Positions 42,954 through 55,124 of a stretch of 64,000 bases of DNA are shown one piece after another (the first letter of the stretch is position 1; each line of letters opens with the position of its first letter). Where the stretch lies: the NCBI GenBank assembly GCA_001466705.2, contig LATX02000224.1, forward strand, positions 1 to 64,000, written 5' to 3'. The translations under genes were made by a program, and so were the position numbers. The notes below the pieces were generated by a model, which made no database searches, was not told the origin of the DNA, and worked only from the letters and a program-made list of their open reading frames with translations. Source of the stretch: Moniliophthora roreri. Lineage: Eukaryota > Basidiomycota > Agaricomycetes > Agaricales > Marasmiaceae.

Positions 42954-45671
42954 AAGACTTTGGGTATTCATGATTTCAGGTAATATTTATGAATTCAGTA
43001 CGCTACATACTGTCGTAATAATGGAACTCAAAGATCTGTAGCACTTTGAGTAGGAATACTTTGGAATACTTTACGATCTCAATATACCATTTTATAATTT
43101 CATTCTTTCGGCGCCCTATGAATTGGATGACGGCGGTAAACCAGTGTATTATGTACTCCGAAAGTGCCTCGATGCAGGTACAAGACTTGACCGCGAAATC
43201 GACATAACGATTCTGACGACGGTCACGGTTCAGCGGAAGGTGGGGAATTCGAAAATTGTGTCGCTCACTAAGGTAATGTCCCATGCACCAAAACCATTGT
43301 GTTCCACCAACTTGATTAGCAAGGCCTGTCGTGAAACTTCAAAACTTTCAGCGAAAGTTGACGTTGGCCAGCTCACTTGAAAAACTTTTCCGATGAATAC
43401 CCTCTCGAATTCGGTATACAGCCTAAATCTCCTTAATATAAGCTCTCATACTGAACAAAGGCCGATATATCTCACTGAACTTTCATTATCTCCTCAACGA
43501 ATTCTAAAGCTTGATCATACATCGCGACGGTCCATGTTGAAGAACATGACGAAGTGATTTTTCTGCTCTTGCTGACAGTCACATCTGAGTCGCACCCTCG
43601 AGGAACCCATCTTGCCATTCATCCCGAGATCTTCAATATGCATGCAGCATTTGATAAACCTCGAGGCTAGCACCCGTGGATTGTGGAGGTCAGGGTGCAT
43701 GAGGGTGGACGATAGAAATTGAGGGCCTGGGAAAGATGCTGAAGTCAGGTTTGACTCCTACTGCCATGTCCTCGATGCTTTGTGTCTGGATTTCCTTGTT
43801 ATCGTGCCTTTGGTAAGCGCTATTTCTAAATAAAATACGTTTCAGTAACAGTTTTACGATTTTAGACTGATATTCAGCGTCCTTCTCTACCGCAACGAGC
43901 GGAATAACCATCGTTGCGCCACGCGTTGGAGGGGTTTCTCCTAGTCCGGAATGATGAACTCAGGGCCTTGGGTCAATGTCAGCACTCCATTTTACATCAG
44001 CTCTATCCCACATTCACGCTGAGAAGTTCCTCACAGGAGCTTGAAGATTGCAATGCCATCATATCCAGAGAGGGTCAAGGCGCCAGTCGATTTGAGCATC
44101 TAGTTGATTTCTTCGTGTCCATCGGCGGAGGTGAGTGATACGTTCCCTATTTCATGCCATCTATCTTACCTCCTCATATCTCTCAAGGCAGACTTCGCCG
44201 TTTCCGTCGTCTGGAAAGCTCTCCGTGTGCGAGCAAAACGAGTTTGAAACTCTTCCCTGCTCGAGTCCACCGTCTACTTCAAAACATGAAACCAATCCGT
44301 GCGCCAGGCTGGAGCATCCGAGCGGGTTGCCAATACAACAGTCGCGGGAGCAATCAAGGTCAAGAGCAATGGGTGGACGAACATTGTTGGCTAGAAACAG
44401 GGTGTTGGAAGTGGCTCGATGCTGTTCTGATGTTGAAGGGAGCATTGGTTGCAACATTGGCATACTTTATACTATCATACGCTACACACAAGATCTCGTC
44501 GCGGTTCGGACATCTTTAGGCATTCGTTCGCCTCAGATATCATTAGGAAAGAAGACATGAAGACCCTTCGAATACGAAAGTTGGGGGAGTTCATGAGAGC
44601 AGGTCGAGGTACAAGGGAATCTTGTTATCTCGGGCTTTGTCATTCTAGGTTCACCAAAAACGCCACTAGCACCCGATTGGACACGCAGGCAGCTCGAATA
44701 TGCACTCTCAATGCCATGCTTCTGCCGGAGCCAAGAGGGAAGAGTGGCTTTGAGGTGAGCCGGTACCTTTTTCCTCCGGGGGAGCTGTCAATCGTTAACC
44801 GTTGGCCAGGATAATCAGTGTTCTCTTTCTTCCAGGAGAGTTAATCAGATTGCTTTTCAGAGCGAGAGTTTCTGTGCCCATGACGATGATAACGAAGACA
44901 TGAGGCTTTGGTTACTTGAAAGAATAACTCAGTACGTGTTCGTAGGCTATCGTTCTGCGAGCTTGAGATTCTGAACCTCTCTTTAGGCGTCCACCTCGGA
45001 TATCAGGGGCATCGGCATCGGAGAAGACGTGAAGATGAAAGGCTATCCAACGTTCACGCAAAATACACTGGTGCGTTGACTCGGACCACAAGACCCTTTT
45101 TGACTGTCTTCCTTTACACAGATTTTCCGCCTTTAGTGACATGGTTCGCCTTACCTCCGAAACGATGTCAATCAACGAAGCACGGCTACCCGGGCTCTTC
45201 CGCGCCTTACACCGTCGGTCACTTGTACGGTCTACGGAGCCTACCGTGATCAAGCTTGCTGCATCTCCCCTCTCTTGTCCAGCCTCGGAACTCTCAGTCT
45301 TTTGATTCGCCGATGCCCAATGCCATGCTGTCCGAATCATGCTACGATTCAGGCACGAATGATGAAAAATTTCGCTCTGGAAAGGTGTTGCTCAGTGTTG
45401 CCTCGGACCCTGGATCTAGGAGGAAGCGACTGTGAATGCCGAACAGAAGGAAGGGCGTATTCGGTACGTGTTCTATCATTTAAGTCTTCCAGCTTCTGAA
45501 TTCTAACTTTGACATCTTCAGGCATTTGTACCGGATTTTAGGAGCATCGACTCGGAGAAGAAATGAAATACGGCCGACGGCTGACCTGACGCGTAATGTT
45601 TTCGGCTGCAATATAGGTGGAATTTGTGTGTCCAACGCGGGCTAGGAAACCCAGCTTCCTCAATTTCGACC
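42954..45671. other. Intergenic region, no gene recognised
   Basis: Short frames only. About 44970-45040 and 45500-45570 are related fragments, also matching 37050-37115 (shared core CGGAT-TCAGGAGCAT then GAGAAGA). Likely repeat debris. Confidence 0.4.
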
Positions 45672-46090
45672 ATGTCGAGGGTTGCTGGTCGCCTCCCCAC
45701 ACTTTCGCCCCGGTCTCGGTTCGGACTTTTCACTCGTCCGGTTCAAATCTTGCAGACACGAACAGTTTGGATGCGAAAACCCTCAGCCTCTTTAGAGTCT
45801 TAAGGGAGGTTTGGGCCCATCTGGGAGGAAACTACTGGCCAACAGAAAAATGGTGGAAGGAATTCGCTATCGCTTTGGTGAGCCCTGATCATATCACATG
45901 CAATGATCCTGGGCCTTACTCTTCCCTCTTTTTCAGAGCGTACTCGTTGTATCTGCTCTTGCCAGCAAAGCGTGTTCTATGTATGAACCGAGAGATCTGA
46001 TACCAGAGAAAGAACAGTCGCTTGTGAATCGAACCTTTGTTTATGTTGGGGCAGGTCTCGCTTTGACTGCCATATGTGGGTTCGGGTTCG
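45672..46090 (+). pseudogene. GHITM/Bax-inhibitor-like pseudogene, copy 2
   Basis: It matches the first two exons of the genes at 52686 and 57975: an Arg-rich presequence starting at ATG 45672, then after an intron (acceptor at 45936) EPRDLIPEKEQSLVNRTF and a glycine-rich membrane segment. A TAA interrupts exon 1 (after SASLES). I could not find the later membrane exons. Probably a dead tandem duplicate. Confidence 0.6.
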
Positions 46091-46099
46091 CTTCTGATT

Positions 46100-47880
46100 T
46101 AGGACTGGCATTAACACCGAGTTGTAGATACTCGGGAGTTTCTCAAAGGTGAAGTCATGTCGAGATATCCAAGAGACACCCTGTACGCTATCCGCACTCA
46201 AAAGAGCGCCAACGCCAATAAGCACGTTGAACAGGGCTTACTTTGGGTTATGGTCTTCTCTGAAGTCACGCCGCAATACTAAACGTTCGGAAGACACCTC
46301 CGGAGAAAACGTTCGACAAATATATCCTCTGGGCGGTGAGTCGTAGTAGTTGTTTCGTGGTTGAATCTGGCATTGAACTTGTACTACCATACTCGAGTAC
46401 CCCTTCCCAACATCTATATCCCCCTTCTCGGCAGTCGACCCTCCCACTGTTCAGCGGATGCTGGGGGGGCTCATCGAGTTCAGTAAAAAGGGGATCAGGA
46501 GGCAGGACAACGGGAAAAGCCAAACGCCTTCCGTACGATGCCTGTACGACACCTTCTTCAAACACCCTAACAAAGAAGTCATCGGCTATGTAGTCCTAAT
46601 TAGCGAGGAACACGACGACGTAGCGGAATTTGAACAGTACATCCTTCCTTTTCTCCCTGGACACGCGTACTAACTCACGAATAGGAGGACACTCGACTGT
46701 GTTCAACCTTTTCGCGTCAAACACTCCACACCCACGTTTTTACAGCCTCCTCAAGTTAAACATTTAATTGGCGGTGTTGTATGCGTTTGTGGATTTGACG
46801 TCTACATAGTACACCTGAACCCGTTTGATTTCATGTACGATTTGGGGGATGAACCCAGTCTTTCCTGTCCATCCTTCTTGAGCAATCCATGAACTCTGCT
46901 CAGAGCGAGTTTCGCCAGTAGAAGACGCCATCGAATCTTACACTTCGGACTAGGGAGGGCGAAAAAGTAGTAGTGAGGCTCTACGTTGGCATTTGCGCGC
47001 CCAAGAAGAGTATACGAAGGGTGTGTTGTTAGGTTCGATACCTGACCCGGGTCAAAGTCGGGGAAATTGTTTAATAGGCCAAGAGTAACGGAACGGGAAC
47101 GAGAACGGGGGTGTGGATAAAGGAGAAGCGAAAGAGAAGAGGTGTAAGGCTGTGTAAGGTAAGGACAATCAGTGCGAATCTGAGAGGATGAGCAACCGGT
47201 CCTATTTTTGTAGAGCTTTTGAATATAATTGTGTACGTGTGCCAGTACGCATGAGCGCTTATGAACGTACGCTTCTTTCTTCCTAACCATCATGTCATAT
47301 GACTCCTCCACGCTGGACCTACGTACTCAGATTCAGAGACCTAACATTATGATTTACTGTGTGTAATTCTGCAATGGTCACTGGGTTCAAATCTGGTTAA
47401 CATACATCAGTCTGAGTACATGTCAGTTGACACAAAGAAGTTATATATCAGGTGGCGTATGTCTGACAATCACCTTTGATATTGTGGCGGGAAGTAATTA
47501 TGGAGTGGTTATCATCTGGCAGGTAATATTGGGATCATGAACGTGCCAAGTCCCATGATCAACTTGTGGCGTCAGACATAAATACAGGAAGCAATGACAG
47601 GGAAATTCTTCTTGTCTACCGACTTTTCTTGCATCTAATATCTTCCTGATGTTTAGTAACTGTCGAGGTTTCAACATTAGCCATGGTCCCTTCAACAATG
47701 TCAGCGGAAATGTGAGTCTGAACACTCATCAACACTCCTGCATTGATGTTCAACAACATTTGTTCACTATCTAGAACTATGTCAATTTAAGAGTGAGTTC
47801 CTTCATCAACTCTCTCTCCCTAAAGTTCAATAATGTCCCCAGGTACATCAACCAGTTAATCATGATTTCCCAAGGGGGAG
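46100..47880. other. No recognised gene
   Basis: A small plus-strand frame near 46460-46672 ends LPFLPGHAY and a 169-codon minus frame lies at 46802-47311; neither resembles a family I know. I would not annotate them. Confidence 0.35.
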
Positions 47881-47884
47881 GATT

Positions 47885-49880
47885 GTGTACTCCAGTGACT
47901 CTTCAAAGAGTACTGACCCTTCAGAGGGTACTGGTCCTTCAGAGGGTACTAGCCCTTCAAGGGGTACTGGTCCTTCAGAGGGTACTGGTCCTTCAGAGGG
48001 CACTGACCCATGGGAAAAATTGGTGCAAAGAGCAAAAAGTTATGACAATGACATGGTAGCAAACTGGACAAATGACATTGATACTCTGCTTGTGTTTGTG
48101 TGTGGCTAGGTTGCTCATCAACTGACTATATTCTAACCTGTTCTTTGGCAGGCTGCTTTATTTGCTGCAGTTGTGACAGCATTTTTGATAGAATCTTCAA
48201 AACTGCTACAAGAAGATCCTCAGGCTACTACTGTTACACTTCTTATCCACATCTCTCAGCAACTTGGCAATGCAAGCATCTCACCAGCAGCCACTGTCCC
48301 CCTTTCAGAAATCTCACCATCATCAGTCCATATCAATGCCCTCTGGTTCACAAGCCTAATCCTCAGCCTTACTTCCAGCCTTTCAGCACTTATGTGCAAA
48401 CAATGGCTTAGAGAGTATACTCGGAATACTCCAACATGTACATCAGAAGAAGCATTGGCTCTCCATCAGTTGCGCCATGATAGCCTTATCAAGTGGAAGG
48501 TCCATATAGCCATAGCACTCCTTCCTCTTATCATTGAGATGTCTGTGCTTCTCTTTCTTGTTGGCCTGTGCCTGTGGTTATGGACATTGCACCATACTCT
48601 CTTTGGAATTGCCACAAGCCTGACTGGGCTTGGCCTTGCTCTTTATGTGGTGACAGCTGTGACCCCTGCAGTAATGGCCTTGCAGCAGAATACTACATCC
48701 TTCCAGTTCATATGCCCCTGGAAATCACCCCAGGCTCGGCTACTGTACCAGTTCTTCCACTGGATCCAGCACATCTCTTCCTCATTCATCCCTTTCATGA
48801 AGGGTACCTCAAGACCCTGGGCTGTGGTTAAATACCCAGCCTCAGATTGGTCTGTTAGTGACCTTGAAGTTCTTGGGATGTCTGAACTCATTGGACATCA
48901 CAGTGTGTATACACTCCGAGCACTTGATTGGGCTACTGTGATGTTTAAGGATATCCCATCAATGCTTCCATATTTTCAGAAGATTCTTCTGGAGGAATGG
49001 TTTGCACCTGAGGTCACCATGTCTGCTGTGCTTGGCTGTTGGCAATTGGTTATGTGGGAGGATGTCACCTATGGGGATGTGAATGAGGAGCTTACCAATG
49101 CCTTGGAGCATCAACAAAACAAACTTCAAGGACTGGGCTCATATATATATGCATCGCGCAGCCCAACCAGGCTAGACCCAGTTCTTCTCTCAAAGAAAGG
49201 GGTGAAGTTTCTCCGATACTATCTCAAATGGTTTTCACTAGTTAAAGAAGAAAAGTACAATGAACTACAGGAATCCATCCAAGAGTTTTCTGATTATGGA
49301 ATCCATACTGCATGTGGCTTGCACTTCTTCATCCCCTTTACAATTGCCAAAAAAGTTTGGACAGGGACCTTCCTAGGCCTACAAGATAAGCTTCCCCTCA
49401 TGGAGTTCTTTAGAGAATCATGGAATGCATATTGTGGAGAGGAAGAAGAGCAAGACGAGCGACTAGCATTTATTGTTGCTCTCTCAAAACACATTATTGA
49501 TTATGGTCAAGGTACTGTTTCCCCTATCTCATCTGCTAATGAGTCTGATATGGCTTAACATTTCAGTAAAGTACCCGAAACGCCAAATCAGAATTTCATG
49601 TCTTATTGAAACATCAGAGGGCAGGGAATTTGTGCACTTTGTCCATAAAGGGATCATCAAATATAAACTGTTTCAATGGTCTGATGATGAAGAAAAACGC
49701 AAGGAGTTGATGGAGCAGTGGAGGGAGGCGACGGAAGTGGTGAAACAGAAATGCAAACAGGACGAAGACCTCGTTTTCACAGACATTATTCCTGAACCAC
49801 AGAAAACTACGATGCGGAACATAGGCGTTTCCTTGAGGTCTATCAACATAGTATCAAAAGCCACAGCCCCAGGACCCTAA
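47885..49880 (+). CDS. DUF6535-type membrane protein
   Basis: Exons 47885-48097, 48152-49511 and 49567-49880 join in frame (introns of 54 and 55 bp). The conserved DUF6535 start is clear: WTNDIDTLLVF, then AALFAAVVTAFLIESSKLLQ across the first intron, then INALWFTSLILSLTSSLSALMCKQWLREY. Three or so membrane segments follow, then a long cytosolic part. The family is common and expanded in agaricomycetes; its function is unknown. The N-terminus has Pro-Ser-Glu-Gly-Thr-Gly repeats. I find no convincing in-frame ATG at the 5' end, so the true start lies upstream in another exon or the gene is truncated. Confidence 0.8.
47905..48008 (+). repeat. 18-bp minisatellite in the DUF6535 gene
   Basis: Units related to GGTCCTTCAGAGGGTACT repeat about five to six times in frame, encoding GPSEGT-type hexapeptides. 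Confidence 0.7.
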
Positions 49881-52685
49881 ATCGGACACTGCTAGCAGTG
49901 GCAGAACCAACTTGATTTGGATCTTTTTTTGCAAACCACGCGCTTCGCTAAGTCATATGTAGTCTGCCCCATTCTTTCGGTCTCAGGATATGTGGAATAT
50001 AAAGGAGTATGGAGATAGTGGACACTACAATTCATCTGCTTTCCTGTACATGTAAAATAAAATAGGTATAGTCACCGGGTTTTGGAAAAGAAATCAATTA
50101 AACAGAACAATTGACTGAAAGGCTACGTTCCGGGTTATCGTACGTTTCTGGCGACCAGAAACGTGTTGATAATCCGAAAGCTCACATGCGCTCACGTTTC
50201 AGGAGTGAGTAATGTACGCGGGAGTCGCGCTTTACTAACGTCACTCCCTGTGGACTCTAGTCTCTTCCCTCTTCCTCCATCATCATATCATACATTTGAC
50301 TTGGCCCAGACTCGGCCTGATTCTTCGCAAATGCTTGGATACGATACAAGATCTGCTGAAGAGGAACGAATTACGATGGTAATGACTGCGCTTTCTACAT
50401 TTTATCATCGTCTCCCTGACCGTCCAAACAAGAAAGATCCGTTTTTGTTGCATTGCGGGTCATGGTTAGAGGAGTGATGCGTCATGGAATACCAAGTTGG
50501 ATGCGAGCCGCATTTTTGGAGTCCAGAGATCATACCGTATTTCCAGGGCGCTGGCCACCGTCGAAGATTAGGGAGGTCGGTCGTAAGGTACGTGTTATCC
50601 CAATTCCTCTATGTGTCCAAGTTTCTGAGCCTGAGGCAATACAGAACCCGGAGCTGGAATTGCTTACTATTGCCCATATTCTTGAAACCTGAATGCGAAA
50701 TCGAGAGCAGGAATCATTCACGACACGCGGTCGCCGACGCTATAAAACAATGGGGTAACCCTGCTGCAGCCAACCTTTGGTCTCGTGCGGTGCAGTCCGT
50801 AACGCTTGTGAACATGAAAATTTAATACCTAGGTCACCTATGGTAAGGAAGATCCTTGAAATCATGGCGTTGCACTTGATTCAACATCTCATTCCTGCAT
50901 CTTTGCCTTTCCAAAATGAAGACGTGATAGGCTGAGGCAACTGGGAGCAGAAGGTACGCTTTACTTAACACTATGCTATATTTCCAACATTTTGACGCAT
51001 TGTATGTGTAGGCAGTTCAACGTGGTGAAATCTCATGAACTCAGACCCAAGCGCACATCCCTTGATACCATTGTCGTGACCCGCCTTGTGCTGTTGACCC
51101 GTAGCTGCAGAGTCATTCATCAACGTCGAAGGGATCATGCTGGAAGACTGGAGGGCTCACGTTAAAGGGTGAGTCTCGAATGCGACGATCTTGATCACGA
51201 CGACTGACTCAACACCTTACAAAGTCCAGCATCCGAAAAGCTCTCAGTCATTCTCACTTCGATGTAACGGTCATCGATTCAACTCCTGAAAACCGAGCCG
51301 ATTCGGCTCTTACGACTGCGATGAACCGTATGGATCCATCCAAGGATCTCCTGCTGTGTTCACAATAATAGCACTCGAGCTATCTGTATTTGGTGAGTTG
51401 ATGTCAGCCCGCCACGACGAAGAAACTGATTCTCTCATTATTATCAGTGATTGGAGCGAAGCACATACTTAGGACAAGCCTCTTCGCTGACGGTTGGGCT
51501 TTCAACTCACGTCAAAATCTACATCGAATTCGTCACTCACGCCCCGTCCTGCGGGCTTTCTCCATCTCCCACGATGCTCAACCCAGGGCACGACTCGACC
51601 GGCAACCAACACGTCACCTGCATGCTCACAGATAGTCGTAGACCACCAAATGGTCGCTGGCTATCGTATACCTATACCTACATCATGCACCGGTTTCCCG
51701 ATCTCGGTTGCTTACCTATTTGTGGTACATACGGTGTCCGAGTATTGTAAGTTACATGCCTCTCGGAGCTTCCTGCTCTGACTTTCTGGTTTTCAGGAAG
51801 TAGCTCAAGGAATCAGAATATGGAGTGGATACACAATTTCCCCATCCCAACGTCACCGACAACGTATAGAGAAGGTGCAAGGCTGTCCGTTCAAATGATT
51901 TCTTCGTTAATGGTGCAGGTGCGTTTTATCTCTCTCCCACTTGCCCCCCACGTGAACCTCAAATGCTATGCAGCTGTCGCATGCGAATTGACATCATCCT
52001 CCGATCCCAATATCCGATCCCAATACCGATGCAGCTTTGCAACCACTTTCCTTGTCACCGTCGAGCTCACAACCGCCCTAATGCCCTCATCTGCAAAGTC
52101 AAACCGAGCCACGGATCATCATCAACGTAACCTCTGGTCCAGGCTCTGACGGTGGCCGAGCAGGACCCGAAGCTAACCCAGATTACGATGGTACTAATGC
52201 GTATGGGGCTTCCGAGGCTGCGTTGAATTGATACATAATTGTATCGGTGAAGGATTTGGAAGAGGAGAAGAGTAGGATGAATTACGACTGCGTTTAATGG
52301 GTATAGATCTAGGAAGATGGGGCTGGGGGCTGTGGAGTTGTTTTTCCCTTGGGCATTAGTCTGGCCAGAGGATGATGGGATGTGTATGTTTTCAGACTCT
52401 TATTCACGAAGACTGTCTGACGACATCTTCAGTTCAATCCTGTAGTGATGGAAAGCCGAAGGGTGGAGGCTTCAGGTCTTGATTAGGGCTGCTGCGTGCA
52501 CAACGACGTCAAGATATTGGTCTGCTCTTCAATAACATTTACATCGTGGGGCTGCAAGGGCTGTTTGACTCACTTCGCAGCCGATGAAATTCAATTCCGA
52601 CCCGCCGAGGTGACGCGTTTCCCTTCGGCTCCGATATCGATGATTTCGACAAAGCTTGTAGCAGACAGCTTCGATCACGACCACC
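49881..52685. other. No recognised gene
   Basis: Many short frames. A perfect 10-bp palindrome with a 3-base loop is at 50142-50164. 51100-52200 shows some GTGAGT/AG pairs, as if a decayed multi-exon gene lies there, but I recognise no domain. Confidence 0.35.
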
Positions 52686-54037
52686 ATGTTCAAGTTTTCT
52701 GGTCGCCTCTCCTCTCTGACACGGTTGCTCAGCGCTCTCAATCGTCGTTGTCATGCCAAACCACGATCTGGCATGAATGTGCAGGCACGAAATATGTCGA
52801 TGCGGAAAGGAGATGTTGCTCGGCGCTGGCGTTGGCGTGGACCCTGGGTCGCAGAAGAAGCTACTGGCGTACTGAAGGATGGCGATTCCGCAGGAAGGAA
52901 GGTAGCTACGGCTTCAGTGAGTCGCATCCGAGTTTTGACAGTGCCTCGTTTTGATTAACTTGCACTCTACATTCCAGGCAGTACTTATCGCATCAGCTCT
53001 CGGGGTTAGAGCTTACTCGACATATAATCCGGGAGAAGCCATACCAGAGAAGGAACGTTCACTCTTGAATCAGAGCTCCGCGTGGTTTGGAGGTGGGATC
53101 GTATTAAGCGTCCTTGGTACGATCCCCGGCGCCCAGCATCATTGATGTTCTTCTACTTAGACTCCAGAATTCAGCTTCCAGAAGCCTATTCAAGTTCAAA
53201 CACTTGTCGGGAATGATGAAAGCTCATCCATGTGCGTCTCAACCACCTAATGATTGAGCAGCTAACCGAATCTCTCAAGGGCTGTGCGCTTCCTTCGGCC
53301 TCCTTGTGAGCGTTGGGTCCTTTGTACGGACTCTAGATGAAAAGGATGATCTCAAGAAACGTTTACGTTGGCTGGTAAGCGCAACTCTATCCTGGGGTAG
53401 ACAATCTGCTTACTGCAAACTGCGACAGACATTCAACGCTTGCCAAGCTGTGGCTCTGACCCCGTTGTTATTCCTCAACCCCGCGTTCATGTATCGCGGC
53501 GCTCTGCTGATACTGGCTGTCTTGGGGAGTACGGCGTATGTTAATGCGACCGCAAGGTAAGTACCTACTTCTGCTGTCGGTGAACGCCCGATACTTACGA
53601 TTGCACTAGGAACACCACTGACCTGAAATCCGGGCATTGGGTCATCATAGCGGCTATCATTACGGCGTCTCACGTTGCTCCAGTTCTACTACCAGCAGGT
53701 TTAAGGGCTCTTAGCGTAATTGAAGCGCTTCCTGTGTATCTCTATGCAGGGGCTTTCAGTGAATTGTTGAGCCAGTGGTGCGTTCCTTGTGCATCTTGTC
53801 TCTTTCTGCTCTAATCCATTACTACTAGTGCGGCCGCGATTCAACAGCACGCTGACGACGAAGACAGGGATCCTATAAACGAGGCTGCTTGGATTCTTTG
53901 GGGGATTATACAGTTGCAGTGAGTTTAGACTTCGTTTGTTCCGCGGTCCATCTGACGAAGACACTAATTGAATTTGCAGCATTCAGCTAGCTCAGCTTGG
54001 GGCTGACTGGTTCATGAAGAAGATTCAGAGCGGATGA
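52686..54037 (+). CDS. Mitochondrial Bax-inhibitor-1/GHITM-like membrane protein
   Basis: A multi-exon gene. Exon 1 (52686-52916) has an Arg-rich, Ser-rich presequence typical of mitochondrial import. Exon 2 (52978 on) reads NPGEAIPEKERSLLN and a first membrane segment. Later exons give MMKAHPW, LCASFGLLVSVGSF, TFNACQAVALTPLLFLNPAF, ILAVLGSTAYVNATAR and a C-terminus with DRDPINEA. The order ANPW-like motif, FN.CQA..LTPLFFLNP, then DPIN matches the mitochondrial TMBIM5/GHITM family (inner-membrane, cristae and ion-handling role in other eukaryotes). The junction between exons 2 and 3 (about 53095-53170) lacks a clean phase, so one splice site is unresolved. Confidence 0.7.
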
Positions 54038-54939
54038 GGCACTGAGCGCTCGTAATTCGGAATGATATACCCCCACTCACGATATAGTAATACCTGCACG
54101 GAATATGCACACCCTGCTCACATTGTAGAATATGAAAATGTCATAAATCGCAGTAAATCGCGCCGTCGACGTCACGCTCGCCAATCCCTATGTTCTGCAT
54201 CCAAGAGTCTAAGACTCTACATACAATGTTTCTTTACTATACAACGTATTCTATAGTACAAGTTGAATGAGACGCTTGGGAAAACGTGGATGTCATGGTA
54301 AACGACATCGAGATCAGTTTGGCATTGTTGACCACCGACTCTTCGTCTTTTGCTTCTGACCACTACCATTATCATTATCATCAAACACGCAGATCTCAAT
54401 CTCTATCTTATGGGTGAGGAGAGGTCCGATGCTCTATACTTATCATTATGCAGCATTCGGTGTCGCTGAGCAATGAAGGAACACACAGTACCGAGCTTTT
54501 AGTGAATCCGGAAGAACGAAAATATGAATGGAACGCGTCGTCGCTGCAAAACCTGAGGCCGGATTAGGTTGATTCAATGGAAAGTAGGTTCAAAGTGGAA
54601 CTTTCGGAGCTTTTCCTTTGACAAATGACGAGGTATATAGGTGCGTCTGCTCTTGTCAGTATTATCCGTGTCCAAGATTTTGAATTGAAATATAATTTCA
54701 GACCCCCACAGACCGTCAAGGCAAGAACGCAGAAATGTTACCAAAGATTTATGGTCTGAATTTCAATTGAACATTCAAGACTACAGACCCGTCGTTGAAG
54801 TGCCGATGGCTCTAAGACAACAGTCTACTCAATCCACTGGCACTCGCTCCGGCTTGTCGTATTAAGCGAGTACCCCCCCTTCCACGCCTGCCCGCTTTTC
54901 ACCTGCTTCCGTTACACGTGGTTGCTGTACTTCAGGGGT
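54038..54939. other. Intergenic, no gene seen
   Basis: Nothing recognisable between the GHITM-like gene and the tRNA. Confidence 0.4.
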
Positions 54940-54960
54940 AAAAAAAAAAAAAAAAAAAAA
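54940..54960 (-). terminator. RNA polymerase III terminator of the tRNA
   Basis: A run of 21 A on the plus strand gives a 21-T run on the sense strand, 22 bases after the tRNA 3' end. Confidence 0.65.
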
Positions 54961-54982
54961 GAGACTAAGGAGGCACGATCAC

Positions 54983-55065
54983 CTGCCCCAGTGAGGCTCG
55001 AACTCACGACCTTCCGATAGTTATAAATAACAGTCGGACGCTGTAACCAACTCAGCCATGGGGCA
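54983..55065 (-). tRNA. tRNA-Asn (GTT) with 9-nt intron
   Basis: The 7-bp acceptor stem TGCCCCA/TGGGGCA, D arm GCTG...CAGC, anticodon stem TCCGA/TCGGA and T arm GTGAG-TTCGAGC-CTCAC all pair. The anticodon loop reads CTGTTA, then a 9-base insert TTTATAACT after position 37, then A. Removing it restores CTGTTAA with anticodon GTT. It resembles yeast tRNA-Asn in the anticodon and T arms. Confidence 0.88.
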
Positions 55066-55124
55066 TATAGTAATAATTTATTGTGAATTAATATACAGAG
55101 TCATTGTTTTATAGATTTGCGTCC

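Noticed and set aside
46802..47311. 169-codon minus-strand ORF
   Set aside because: No recognisable domain, low-complexity composition, no intron or promoter context; not supported as a gene.
50142..50164. Perfect 10-bp palindrome with 3-base loop
   Set aside because: Short and isolated; no T run, repeat copy or gene nearby to give it a role.
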